In this document: positions 8,751 to 17,800 of the stretch, in pieces
Numbering within the stretch: the first letter of the stretch is position 1
Layout: each line of letters begins with the position of its first letter
DNA from: Parapedobacter indicus
GTDB taxonomy: Bacteria; Bacteroidota; Bacteroidia; Sphingobacteriales; Sphingobacteriaceae
Direction of reading: 5' to 3'
Assembly: GCF_900113765.1 (NCBI RefSeq)
Contig: NZ_FOQO01000014.1
Span: 1 to 64,000 of the forward strand
Length of the DNA: 64,000 nt
Program-made: the position numbers and the translations under genes
The notes under the pieces: model-generated
What the model was told of the DNA's origin: nothing
Seen by the model: the letters and a program-made list of their open reading frames with translations, nothing else
Database searches by the model: none

Positions 8751-8999
8751 TCAAAGCGCGACCTTATAGCGCTTCAGACCTTCGGCGGCACATGGCTGCA
8801 GCAATTCGTCTTCGATGATCAGCAGTTCAAAATCTTCATGTTTCTTAACGAGATCACCGGTTATAAACTCATCCACATCCCACTTCTGAGGCGTGAGCGT
8901 GCATGTTCCGTCACCCCCAGCGCATTGCTCGGATACAAGGACCGTATAGCCCTCGGCCTGTAACCATTGGAGCAAGGAAACGGTAAGTTGCTGTTCCAT
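8751..8999 (-). CDS. Small hypothetical protein, 82 aa
   Basis: An 82-residue soluble protein without a recognised domain. It starts MEQQLTVSLLQWLQAEGYTV, carries three cysteines, and has an amphipathic pattern consistent with a small alpha/beta fold. It is the last gene of a three-gene minus-strand unit after the 59-aa and DUF3606 genes, with a 5-nt gap to the former and a terminator downstream. The operon position supports it being a real gene. Confidence 0.6.
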   Translation of the reverse strand: MEQQLTVSLLQWLQAEGYTVLVSEQCAGGDGTCTLTPQKWDVDEFITGDLVKKHEDFELLIIEDELLQPCAAEGLKRYKVAL

Positions 9000-9004
9000 A
9001 ATCG

Positions 9005-9184
9005 CTATTTTTTGTTTTCCTGGTCTTGAAAAAATTCGCGTGCCCGCTTCAGGCCGGTCGCGATCGCCACGCCTTCTTCCGCACCTTCCTTAAGCAGTGC
9101 ATTAGCGATTTCCACGGCCTTTTCCCTCAGTTTAACAGGTTGGTTTTTGTATGACGGCGGATAATCGCCATGATACCAAGGCAT
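9005..9184 (-). CDS. Small conserved protein of the MPWxxGDYPPSxKN type
   Basis: A 59-residue protein starting MPWYHGDYPPSYKN, followed by a helical QPVKLREKAVEIANALL segment and an EEGVAIATGLKRAREFF end. I recognise this pattern as a small conserved family, somewhat ChaB-like in its helix, found in many bacteria and often beside stress genes; no biochemical function is known to me. I chose the ATG at 9184 over a TTG three codons earlier because the family begins MPW. The preceding DUF3606 gene ends 5 nt upstream. A decayed second copy lies at 10586-10673. Confidence 0.75.
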   Translation of the reverse strand: MPWYHGDYPPSYKNQPVKLREKAVEIANALLKEGAEEGVAIATGLKRAREFFQDQENKK

Positions 9185-9189
9185 AACAA

Positions 9190-9375
9190 TCAATTTTTAT
9201 TGCTAGAAAGATACGCCTCCACTTTTGCGCGGTCGTTGCCAACCGCCTGGATGGCCTGCCTTACTTTCTCGGCGCTCACACCAAGCTTTCCTGATAGAAA
9301 GTCTATTTCGTAATCCTGATTGCCGGCTACCCGTTCACGATCACGCCCGCCTACTTTGCTTTTATCGTCTGCCAT
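9190..9375 (-). CDS. DUF3606 domain-containing protein
   Basis: A 61-residue protein fitting DUF3606: MADDKSKVGGRDRERVAGN start, then a helical part (LGVSAEKVRQAIQAVGN) and a short tail. The family is small, soluble and of unknown biochemical role. First gene of the three-gene minus-strand unit 9375 to 8751. Confidence 0.85.
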   Translation of the reverse strand: MADDKSKVGGRDRERVAGNQDYEIDFLSGKLGVSAEKVRQAIQAVGNDRAKVEAYLSSNKN

Positions 9376-9553
9376 AATTGTTTTTCCTTTTCTAACAGCA
9401 AAGCGCCGGAATTGTTGACATTAGTATTGAAAATTACGAAATGGACATAGGGATTCAAATTTTTAAGTTTGACGTCACGAGAAAAGAACTATTTTTAAAA
9501 ATGAAACTGATTTAAGCTTTTTTCCGTTGGCAGACAAGGTTCGCTAACGACCC

Positions 9554-10450
9554 TTAAAAATCCGCCTCGTTGTGGCAAAGCATCGGAAAAAGCTGATGGA
9601 TAGCCGCATCCGTAACCTTCCTTCCGTACTCGCAGATCTCGAACGATTCCACGCGTTTGACCTCCTGGAGATTCTTCTCAGGACACCAGCGATGCAATTG
9701 CGTGGCCAACTCGTCGCTTAGTTGTACCTGTGGTAAGCGCCATGCCCGTAGCCACGCTTTCCGTTGAACGGTATCTATGGGGGCAGCATCCATCCTGTTA
9801 ATCCACGGCAACCATTCATAGAACTGCGATTCGTGCGCATCCAATAGCCGTAACATATCTTCCAAAGCTGCCGAGACATCTATCACGATGTCGGGACGGA
9901 ACGGTGTCGGCTGCTGAAAGGTATCACTGAAATACAGAAAGAGCGGATTGGCTTTCAGTGCAGGAACTCCGCTGACGATACGGGGCACCGTGACCAAAAA
10001 AGCAGCATCTTGTACCAAAACACCCGTATACCGATGATCGGGATGGTAAGTGTTTGGCCGATGCGATATCACAATGTCAGCGTCCCATTCCCGGATGAGC
10101 CGGATCACTTCATGGCGATTCTCCAGAGTGGGCAGCAGCTCTCCATCGGGGATATTTAATACTTCATAAGATATCCCGATCCGCCGAGCCGCTTCCATGC
10201 TCTCTTCAAACCTGCGCTTAGCCAAAGAATCCGATGCTAACTGATGGTGTCCTTTGTCGCCGTTAGTCATTGATACAAATTTGACGCGGTGGCCCTGTCT
10301 TGCATACAAGATCGCTAAGCCACCCGCCCCTACTTCGCAGTCGTCGGGATGTGCACCGATCATCATCACATTGAGGGTATCGCCATGTGCAAACAATACA
10401 CAGCAATTGAGCCCGAAATAGCTGAAAAATAACATCATAATATGCTTCAT
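9554..10450 (-). CDS. PIG-L family deacetylase, exported
   Basis: A 298-residue LmbE/PIG-L metal-dependent hydrolase. The signature AHPDDCE (residues 33-39) supplies zinc ligands and the catalytic Asp, and a second ligand is in the HRPNTYHPDHR segment. These enzymes remove acetyl groups from N-acetylglucosamine-type substrates (GlcNAc-PI, mycothiol precursors, antibiotics). A hydrophobic N-terminus of about 22 residues suggests export to the periplasm. Monocistronic, with a -7 box at 10485-10492. Substrate unknown. Confidence 0.88.
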   Translation of the reverse strand: MKHIMMLFFSYFGLNCCVLFAHGDTLNVMMIGAHPDDCEVGAGGLAILYARQGHRVKFVSMTNGDKGHHQLASDSLAKRRFEESMEAARRIGISYEVLNIPDGELLPTLENRHEVIRLIREWDADIVISHRPNTYHPDHRYTGVLVQDAAFLVTVPRIVSGVPALKANPLFLYFSDTFQQPTPFRPDIVIDVSAALEDMLRLLDAHESQFYEWLPWINRMDAAPIDTVQRKAWLRAWRLPQVQLSDELATQLHRWCPEKNLQEVKRVESFEICEYGRKVTDAAIHQLFPMLCHNEADF

Positions 10451-10484
10451 ATACCTGCTATCTAATTCATTTTGTATGGATATA

Positions 10485-10492
10485 CAAACTTA
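10485..10492 (-). promoter_or_regulatory. Putative -7 box for the PIG-L gene
   Basis: TAAGTTTG on the minus strand fits TAnnTTTG and lies 35 nt upstream of the PIG-L start codon. Confidence 0.4.
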
Positions 10493-10585
10493 ATAAATTG
10501 ATTTAGGATTACATGGCGATTCTGGCATGTCGCTGAACTCAAGATAGCTCACTATCCGCCTCGCCACCATACCGCCAAATGAAAC

Positions 10586-10673
10586 CTAATGCTGAACGGT
10601 TCTACGCCGTCTGCCTTCTTCGAGGATCACATTGGCGATTTCAACCGCTCTCTCCCGCAGTTCAACCGGCTGT
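10586..10673 (-). pseudogene. Decayed second copy of the MPWxxGDYPPS small gene
   Basis: The minus-strand frame reads QPVELRERAVEIANVILEEG and then a divergent RRRRTVQH tail to a TAG at 10586-10588. The first part aligns with QPVKLREKAVEIANALLKEG of the gene at 9005-9184. The MPW-GDYPP N-terminus and the normal C-terminus are missing. It accounts for part of the 366-nt gap between 10450 and 10817; I see nothing else identifiable in that gap. Confidence 0.65.
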
Positions 10674-10816
10674 CACGGTCAGACGAGTGAAATTTTTTAA
10701 CCCTTCTGATGACCTTTTCGCATTTCCAACGATATAAGAGAAAATAGGCCACAGTCTATCGGAAGGATATGGTATGATCGACACGGAGCTAAAACAGAAT
10801 CTAATCGTATAAACTA

Positions 10817-13423
10817 ATGAAAAAATGGATGAAAATAGGCATGCCTACTCAGATCGGACTAGCCTTACTAATCGTAACAGCACTGGGCTGTAAGAAGGAC
10901 CCAGCGCTTAGGCAGAATGATGAAGAACCTGCTTACCACGCCGGCGATTATACAACGGTCAATATGCGAATCGTCGCACCCGATGGTTCAAACCTCGATC
11001 TGACAAAGGCGAAGGTTTATTCCTCGAATATTCCGCTGGAAGTCGGCGCAGACGGATCGGCAGAAGTGGTCAGTCTGCCAGGGTATCATACCGCTGCCTT
11101 TGTATTTGACCGACAAGATAATTTGGTGCTGGCCGGATTTGTGACAGACACCGCATCTGTCTTATCAGCAGCCACTACGGCGGAGGTACTGATGTATTAT
11201 GGCTTAGGCATCCCCTTTTTACCCGAAGAGGTCGCAGACCTTTATATCAATGGGGCGGACAAGCTACCGTTTATGGCCGATTTTAAGAAAGCCATAGCAG
11301 AACTGTATAAAAAAGACAACCAATTGCTGAATACGGGCAGTTTCGCGGAGGTCTTGGCACGAACCGTTTCGGATTTTCAGGCAACTGCCGAGGCGCAATC
11401 GGCACGCACGGGAAATGCAGGTAAGAAAGACCGGATTGCAGCGACGCAACGGGTGGCAGACCTGTTTATTGATGGGGACATCAAGAGCGGTTTGCAGGTT
11501 GCCCAAAGCGGACTGGGAAGTTTTACCATCACCAACACATATCGCCGCCGCGCGCATGCATTTATTTATAAGACCGATTACAAAGATTTGGCAGGCCAGT
11601 CGGTAAACATACTTCAGTCAATTGGCGGAGATGTAAAAGCGACAAAAGATATCGCCATCGGATCCACTGCGGGAATCACCGGATTTTTGAGTGTCATACT
11701 GGCTTATATTGCAGACAAGGATTCGGAATTCGCAGCGACAACCACCGAGGCGGCTGAGCTGCCTTTGTTGGAAAGCGAATCTGAAGCGACTTACCGCGTT
11801 AAAGTCATCGGACCTGGCAGTGAATCGCCAGGCGCCAAGACACAGGATGAAATCTCGGCGGGTGTGAGGCTGCAACTCGAAACCATGGCATTTGATTTTG
11901 TGATACCCCTGATTTCGGATATCATTGGTCTCAAGGATTTTGTCAAGAAGAAAGACTTATTTGCCGAAGACGACGGAGGAAATATCTGGGAAGAAGTCCT
12001 GAATAAAACGGCGACGTTTATTGGTATGGTTCCAGCAGCAAAAGCGGAGATGGATAAGGGTAGGTATGACCTGGCAACAAAGGAGCTATTTTGGGCACTC
12101 GGCAACAAGATTGCTGAAGACCAGGCGAATGATATGATGCAAGCCATTACAAAAACCTTGATGGATCGCGTTAAAAACGCCGCTATCCCTGGAGCGGATA
12201 AACTCGACGACGTATTGATGAACAGTCAATTGACACGGAAAATAAAGATTATGCAGGCATTGGATTTTATCATGAAGGCGGTGGATTATGGCCGGCTGAT
12301 CCACGATATCAGCACTTCCAAATCCGTTGAAAACTGGGAGGTTATCGCATTGCCCGTTGAAGTAAACCTGGAGCCCGGAAGCTCGGTGATTAGCGTATTG
12401 GAACAAATAAAACTGACCGCTAACCTGAAAACGACCGTAGCAGACGCTGAAGTGGTGGCTTACGAATGGAAAACAACCGGGAAATACGGATACCTCTGGG
12501 ATGATCGCGGACACAAGGGAAATGAATTTACAAGCTCGATAAAGGATGTGTATTATTTGTCTGACGCGATGGCGAGTGACCTCAGCGCCGGCGACAACTG
12601 GGAGTACATTTACGTAAAAGCCTACTTGGGTGATAAGCTGATTGGGACGGATTCGGCACGGATCAACGTGAAGCAAAGCCTCTATGAGATGAAACCGGAT
12701 AACGTAACATTGACGGGAAGGAAGCGTGGTTCAAACAACAACGTGAACCAGAATGAAGTAAGGCTACACCTCGAGGCCATTGACCCCAACAGCTCCGCCG
12801 CCATCGCACCGAATAGCGAAAGGGAATACAAAGTGGTCTGGACGACCGCCGGGGAACACGGCGGGCTCTATGGTCGGGAAAATACGACACCAGCCACGAC
12901 TTTAACAACCTACGACGAGAACTCGATATGGTATGAGTGTACAGACGATCAAACGCTCAGCGCAACCGAAAATATCACTGCGCAGATCTATTCGCGGGCA
13001 AAAAACACCGATGAGGAATTTATGTTGTTCAATGTAGCAACAGGAATGGTATACATAGACAACGATCCGAAGAAAATCATACTCCACATGCCGGTAACGT
13101 GTCAACACGGGGATACGACTTACAATGAAGGCAAATCAATGACCTGTATGATCACCAGCTTCGTATCGTTCGAAGGAGAGGAAGACGCCAGTTCGTACAG
13201 TGTGCGGTTCTACGATGTGAGATGGCCTAATACGTACTTTTGGTACGCTGGCTCCCGGCAGCCTTCGCAGGTGAGCGGTTATGTTTTCAAACCCGCTGCA
13301 GGTTCTTTTGCTGTCGCTTATGGTTCCTCATGGGCGGTCGGCGCGCCAAGTCAGATTACGGAGCATTTCAGTTGCGGTTCCGGTTCGGGGGGGATGGCGC
13401 AAATAACGATTACGTTAAAATAG
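10817..13423 (+). CDS. Large lipoprotein with tandem Ig-like repeats, unknown function
   Basis: 868 residues, not recognised. Lipobox VTALGC at about residue 25 marks it as a lipoprotein. An N-terminal beta region (about 45-120) resembles a carboxypeptidase-regulatory fold. It is followed by a long, mostly helical middle (about 130-510) that includes one hydrophobic patch (GSTAGITGFLSVILAYIA). The C-terminal third has two similar Ig-like units, each opening with a W-x-T-x-G-x-x-G-x-L pattern (from residues 550 and 674). A Cys-containing tail follows. It ends 76 nt before the ECF sigma gene at 13500 on the same strand, so it may belong to the CHAT cassette. Confidence 0.75.
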   Translation: MKKWMKIGMPTQIGLALLIVTALGCKKDPALRQNDEEPAYHAGDYTTVNMRIVAPDGSNLDLTKAKVYSSNIPLEVGADGSAEVVSLPGYHTAAFVFDRQDNLVLAGFVTDTASVLSAATTAEVLMYYGLGIPFLPEEVADLYINGADKLPFMADFKKAIAELYKKDNQLLNTGSFAEVLARTVSDFQATAEAQSARTGNAGKKDRIAATQRVADLFIDGDIKSGLQVAQSGLGSFTITNTYRRRAHAFIYKTDYKDLAGQSVNILQSIGGDVKATKDIAIGSTAGITGFLSVILAYIADKDSEFAATTTEAAELPLLESESEATYRVKVIGPGSESPGAKTQDEISAGVRLQLETMAFDFVIPLISDIIGLKDFVKKKDLFAEDDGGNIWEEVLNKTATFIGMVPAAKAEMDKGRYDLATKELFWALGNKIAEDQANDMMQAITKTLMDRVKNAAIPGADKLDDVLMNSQLTRKIKIMQALDFIMKAVDYGRLIHDISTSKSVENWEVIALPVEVNLEPGSSVISVLEQIKLTANLKTTVADAEVVAYEWKTTGKYGYLWDDRGHKGNEFTSSIKDVYYLSDAMASDLSAGDNWEYIYVKAYLGDKLIGTDSARINVKQSLYEMKPDNVTLTGRKRGSNNNVNQNEVRLHLEAIDPNSSAAIAPNSEREYKVVWTTAGEHGGLYGRENTTPATTLTTYDENSIWYECTDDQTLSATENITAQIYSRAKNTDEEFMLFNVATGMVYIDNDPKKIILHMPVTCQHGDTTYNEGKSMTCMITSFVSFEGEEDASSYSVRFYDVRWPNTYFWYAGSRQPSQVSGYVFKPAAGSFAVAYGSSWAVGAPSQITEHFSCGSGSGGMAQITITLK

Positions 13424-13431
13424 TAGACACT

Positions 13432-13439
13432 TATTTTTG
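13432..13439 (+). promoter_or_regulatory. Putative -7 box for the CHAT-cassette sigma gene
   Basis: TATTTTTG fits TAnnTTTG, 60 nt before the start at 13500. A second match, TACTTTTG at 13484-13491, is only 8 nt from the start and is less likely. Either would allow the sigma/anti-sigma/CHAT unit to be transcribed independently of the lipoprotein gene. Confidence 0.35.
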
Positions 13440-13499
13440 CACAGGACCGCGAGTTTATGAGATAATACGTTAAATTAGCCGGATACTTTTGAGTATAAT

Positions 13500-14072
13500 A
13501 TGGATCAACTCGAAGCCCGGCAATTTCCAGCGCAAGTGTTTGCTCGTAAGCTGAAATCAGACGACGATAATTTATTAGCGATGTTGTACACGGATAATTA
13601 TGCGCACCTGGAACGTTATGTATTGAAAAACGGCGGGACAGGAGACGAGGCGAAGGACGTCTATCAGGAAGCGTTTATCGCGGTTTGGCGCAATATCCAA
13701 TTGGATCGATTTTCGCCTGCCACCGAGGCCGAGTTTGGCGCATACCTGATCCGCGTGGCAAAAAATAAGTGGATCGACGAACTGCGAAGGAATAAAAACA
13801 TACGTATGGTATCGGTTGATGAAAAACATGAAGCTGATATTGTTGCTCAAAACGATGGAAACGAAACCGACACCTACATTGACGCTGTGAAAAAACAATA
13901 TCGGCATCTGGGCGCGCGTTGCCGTGAGTTGCTGGGAAGGTTTTACTTTCACAAGCAAAGTTTGCGGGAGATTGCGGAGGCGTTTGATTGGACGGAACCG
14001 AGCGCGAAGAACAACAAGTACCGTTGTCTGAAGCAATTGCGCGAACTGGTGCTCGGGAAAGGAATGAAATAA
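13500..14072 (+). CDS. ECF RNA polymerase sigma factor of the CHAT cassette
   Basis: A 190-residue sigma-70 family protein. Region 2 is at about residues 30-100 (GDEAKDVYQEAFIAVWRNI, then LIRVAKNKWIDELRR). Region 4 is at about 135-185 (LLGRFYFHKQSLREIAEAFDWTEPSAKNNKYRCLKQLREL). The region 4 variant DWTEPSAKNNKYRCLKQL is typical of the Bacteroidota ECF factors found beside TPR/CHAT genes. Its stop overlaps the next start (TAATG), so the anti-sigma-like protein is translationally coupled to it. Confidence 0.9.
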   Translation: MDQLEARQFPAQVFARKLKSDDDNLLAMLYTDNYAHLERYVLKNGGTGDEAKDVYQEAFIAVWRNIQLDRFSPATEAEFGAYLIRVAKNKWIDELRRNKNIRMVSVDEKHEADIVAQNDGNETDTYIDAVKKQYRHLGARCRELLGRFYFHKQSLREIAEAFDWTEPSAKNNKYRCLKQLRELVLGKGMK

Positions 14073-14821
14073 TGGAAAAGTTACCTCCATATGACCTGCC
14101 GGGAAATGAACTCGCTTACATCAGCGATTACTTAAACGGTGCATTGGACGCGAGTGCGCAACGGGCATTTGAGGAACGCCTGCACAGAGACCCTTTGTTT
14201 AAGCAAAAAGTAGACGAGGTACGTTGGCTGCTGGTTGGCGTACGGGAGGCCAATCTTGCCGAACAGTTGGATTCCTTTCATGCTGTATTGCCGGGCAACA
14301 AGGAGGAAGTCACCCATACGAAAGCTTTTAGGCGACAAATGACATGGCTGGCGGCCGCTATACTGGTATTTGGGATCGTCGGCGCCTGGCTATTTTGGTC
14401 GAGGCAAACACCGGAGCAACGGCTATTCAGCCAGTACTATCGGGCAGATCCGGGATTACCGACGCTGATGGGGCCATCAGACGATTATGCGTTTGAAGAG
14501 GCCATGGTTGACTACAAAACTGGAAACTTCCGGAAAGCGATAGATAAATGGCGCCCACTGTTAGCAGACGGACGGGAAAACGATACGTTGAATTATTTTA
14601 TCGGCGTCGCTTATCTGGCGGCCAATGAGCCGGACTCCGCCACAATGTTTCTCGATCATGTCGTTGGCATATCGGCGTCGGCATTCCGTTCGGATGCTCA
14701 CTGGTATAAGGCATTAGCCTTGCTAAAGCAGGGCCAGAGCGAGGCTGCATTAAAGGCATTGAGGCATACGGAACACCCCGCAAAAGACGCGCTGCTGCAT
14801 GCCATAAAAATACTTCCATGA
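14072..14821 (+). CDS. Membrane anti-sigma-like protein with periplasmic TPR domain
   Basis: 249 residues. The N-terminal about 88 residues are soluble and include an anti-sigma-like start (LAYISDYLNGALDASAQRAFEERLHRDPLF). One transmembrane helix follows at about residues 91-109. The C-terminal part is helical with TPR-like pairs (KTGNFRKAIDKWRPLL, NYFIGVAYLAANEPDSATMFLDHV, HWYKALALLKQGQSEAALKAL). The start is the ATG overlapping the sigma stop by one base. Inferred role: hold the sigma factor at the membrane and sense the periplasm through the TPR part. Its stop overlaps the CHAT gene start by 4 nt (ATGA). Confidence 0.8.
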   Translation: MEKLPPYDLPGNELAYISDYLNGALDASAQRAFEERLHRDPLFKQKVDEVRWLLVGVREANLAEQLDSFHAVLPGNKEEVTHTKAFRRQMTWLAAAILVFGIVGAWLFWSRQTPEQRLFSQYYRADPGLPTLMGPSDDYAFEEAMVDYKTGNFRKAIDKWRPLLADGRENDTLNYFIGVAYLAANEPDSATMFLDHVVGISASAFRSDAHWYKALALLKQGQSEAALKALRHTEHPAKDALLHAIKILP

Positions 14822-17800
14822 GACGTCGGGTATGTGTATCGCTTGGGCTTGTCATCGCACTCCTGACAATGGGGATAGCACAGGAGGCACAGGAAAAAAC
14901 AACGATACAAAAACTCTTGGATGCCAATAAGATTGCCCGGGCGGACCAGTTGATCAAACAAAAAATAGCTTTTTTTACCCAACGACAGCAGACCGATTCT
15001 TTGGCAGCTTACGTTGGCTTGGTTAGCGATATTGCTGAGAAAAAGGGCGGTACGGCATTTGCAAAACAGCAGACGGAGCAACTGGTCCAGAAAATCGAGT
15101 CAATCGGGGCGTCGCCGGCCGTATTACGCGAGGCGTTTGCCAACCTGGGGGAATTCTACGGCGCAACCGGCGACAACAAGCGCGCCTACGAGGCGCATTT
15201 ACGTTCGCTTTCTTTTGCTCAGCAGTCGGAAGATAAGTCCGCAGAACGGATGGCGCTTATCCAGCATAACCTTGGAGAGTATGCCCGACGCATGGCGAAT
15301 CCGGACCGCGCGCGCGAACATTTCCTCACGGCAACTTCCTTGATATTGCAACAACCTCATGCCAATCAAAAGCAACTTTACCAGACGTTTATGTCGCTCG
15401 GCATATTGTCATGGTACGCCTCTAAACTGGACAGTGCCGAGTATTTTTTCAACAAATCCATCGAGGCGGTGCAGCGAATCGATGACTCACCGGTAACTAA
15501 ATATTTCCGGCAGGCGCTCCTCTTGAATAATTTAGCAGGGGTTTACGGTCTTCAGGGCCGGACCGCCGAAGCAATCCGCTCCATGGAAAGCTGCATCGCA
15601 TTACTGCGGGAATTTTTGTCGGTTCCGGATGATGCAGACAAGAAGAGGCAAGCGCTGACACTCCAGTTTGAGGCGATTGACAACCTTGGAGGCGCATACA
15701 AGGAACTCGGAAATTACGCCAAGGCTGAGCAACTTTTAAGCTATTCGTTTGAACAGAAAAAACAATGGCTTCAGGCAGATGACCCAGCGATTTTTATTTC
15801 GCATATTCTGCTGGGACAACTGTATTACGCAACATCGGATTACAAAAAGGCGATTGAATACCTTACCGAAGGTAGGCAGGGAATTGCCGAAACTGATGCA
15901 GATTATCTTTTTTGGGATGCAGATGCATGTTATACCCTGGCCATGATCCAAGAGAAACAGCAAGCGAACGGATTGGCGGAGACCTACTACCGGAAAGCGG
16001 ATAGCTTATATGCACTGGCTTTCGGCGATACATACGACAATATTTACCTGGAATTTTTACGCAAGTATGCGTCTTTCCAGGCAAAGGTCGGTCAGTGCGA
16101 AACCGCAACGACTCTCGCTGTTAAGACACAGCGGTATGTAAACAACGCAGGCAACGAGCGATCGCTACTCTCATTTTATCAACTTCAGCATCTCGGTGAG
16201 CTGGCATTTGAATGCGGGGATTTTCAACGGGCGCATGATTATGCACACCAGGCATTAACTGAAATCAACAGATTTGTCCGACAAAGTACCACCTTGGAAG
16301 ACTCCATCAAAACAGAAGGTGAAAAGGTATACCCCATACTGACCCGTGCAAGGGCGTCTTATGAACTTTCGCCGACTAAGCACGCGGAAGAGCTGCAATC
16401 GCTGCTTTGTGAGTTGAGCGACGCAACCGAAATCATTGAACGTAAAAAGCGGTTATTGACCGACCAGAAAGATATTGTTGCGCTTATTGCCAGCTATCAG
16501 GCGGTAACCGACTTCATCAAGCAGCTTCATTTTGAAATATACCTAAAAACGAACGACAGCACCCATCTCAATAAAGGGCTGAATGTCCATGAGGAGGGAA
16601 TCTATTCGCGTTTGCGATCGCGCATGGATTACCAGCGTGCCATGCGATTTACCAACGTTCCCGATTCCGTGGTAGACCAAGAGAATCGGCTTAAGGAGAA
16701 CATCCGGGCAAGCCTTCAGCAAAATCTTAGCAACGAGGGGGCGGTTCGCTCTTATAGGCATACCGTTGATAGTTGGCACGCATTTTTGAAAAAACTACAG
16801 CGGCAATACCCCGCATATTACCGGATGCGCTACGCGGATGAACGCATTGCCTTGCGTAGAATCGGCGAATCGGTGCCGGCAGGTGTGACCGTTATCCGGT
16901 ACCTTTCGTCTGGCGAAAAGCTCTTTGCCTTCGTTGCTTCTGCTACGCAATGGGCCCTCGTACCACTTTCCAGCGATGGCTTGTCGGGATACGTGCAGAC
17001 GCTACGCGATTTCGGGCAAAAGGATCAGCGGATGCTAAAAGCAGCCCATCAGCTGTATAAGGTGCTGTGGCAACCTTTGGAATCATCGATTACCGGTAGT
17101 CGGGTAATCGTAATCCCCGATGGGCTATTGCATCATGTCAGTTTCGACATGCTGGTACCTAAGCCAATTGGCAGTTTAAGAGAGTTGAAGAACACGTGCC
17201 TGTTGAACAAGTATGCCATATCTTATCACTACAGTTTATTGGCATTGGAAAACGAAGCATCCTCTTCTGGGGCTATGAAAGCCAATTTTGTGGCATTTGC
17301 CCCAATCTTTTCCGATCGCAGTAAATCAACTTATTTAGCGCATGCGCAAAAGGACTCGTTACACATGGACCGCACATATGCCAAACTGCTACCCTTGCCC
17401 TTTACTGCCAAATTGGTGCAAAAAATGCAGCGGGAATTTGGCGGCAACTTATTTATGGAAAACGAATCCACTGCCCAGGCGTTTCGTTTGAATGCAGCAT
17501 ACCATCGCATTATCCACATTGGCACGCATGCGGAAGCCAACAACGATTACCCCGAATATTCGCGCTTGATTTTCATGAACGACGGAACGGAAGGAGCTGA
17601 AAATTCACTTTACTTATACGATATCTACAACTGTGACCTTACTGCTAATATCGCGGTATTGGCCGCCTGTGAGACTGGTAAATCCGGCCACCTCGACGGT
17701 GAAGGTATGATATCGTTGGCTCATGCTTTTCGTTATGCAGGCAGCGAAAGTATTCTAGCCGGCCTTTGGAAGATCGACGAGCAATCAAGTACAATGATCA

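Noticed and set aside
12086-12676. A 196-codon minus-strand open frame
   Set aside because: It is the complement of the 868-aa lipoprotein gene, with no motif and no plausible signal.
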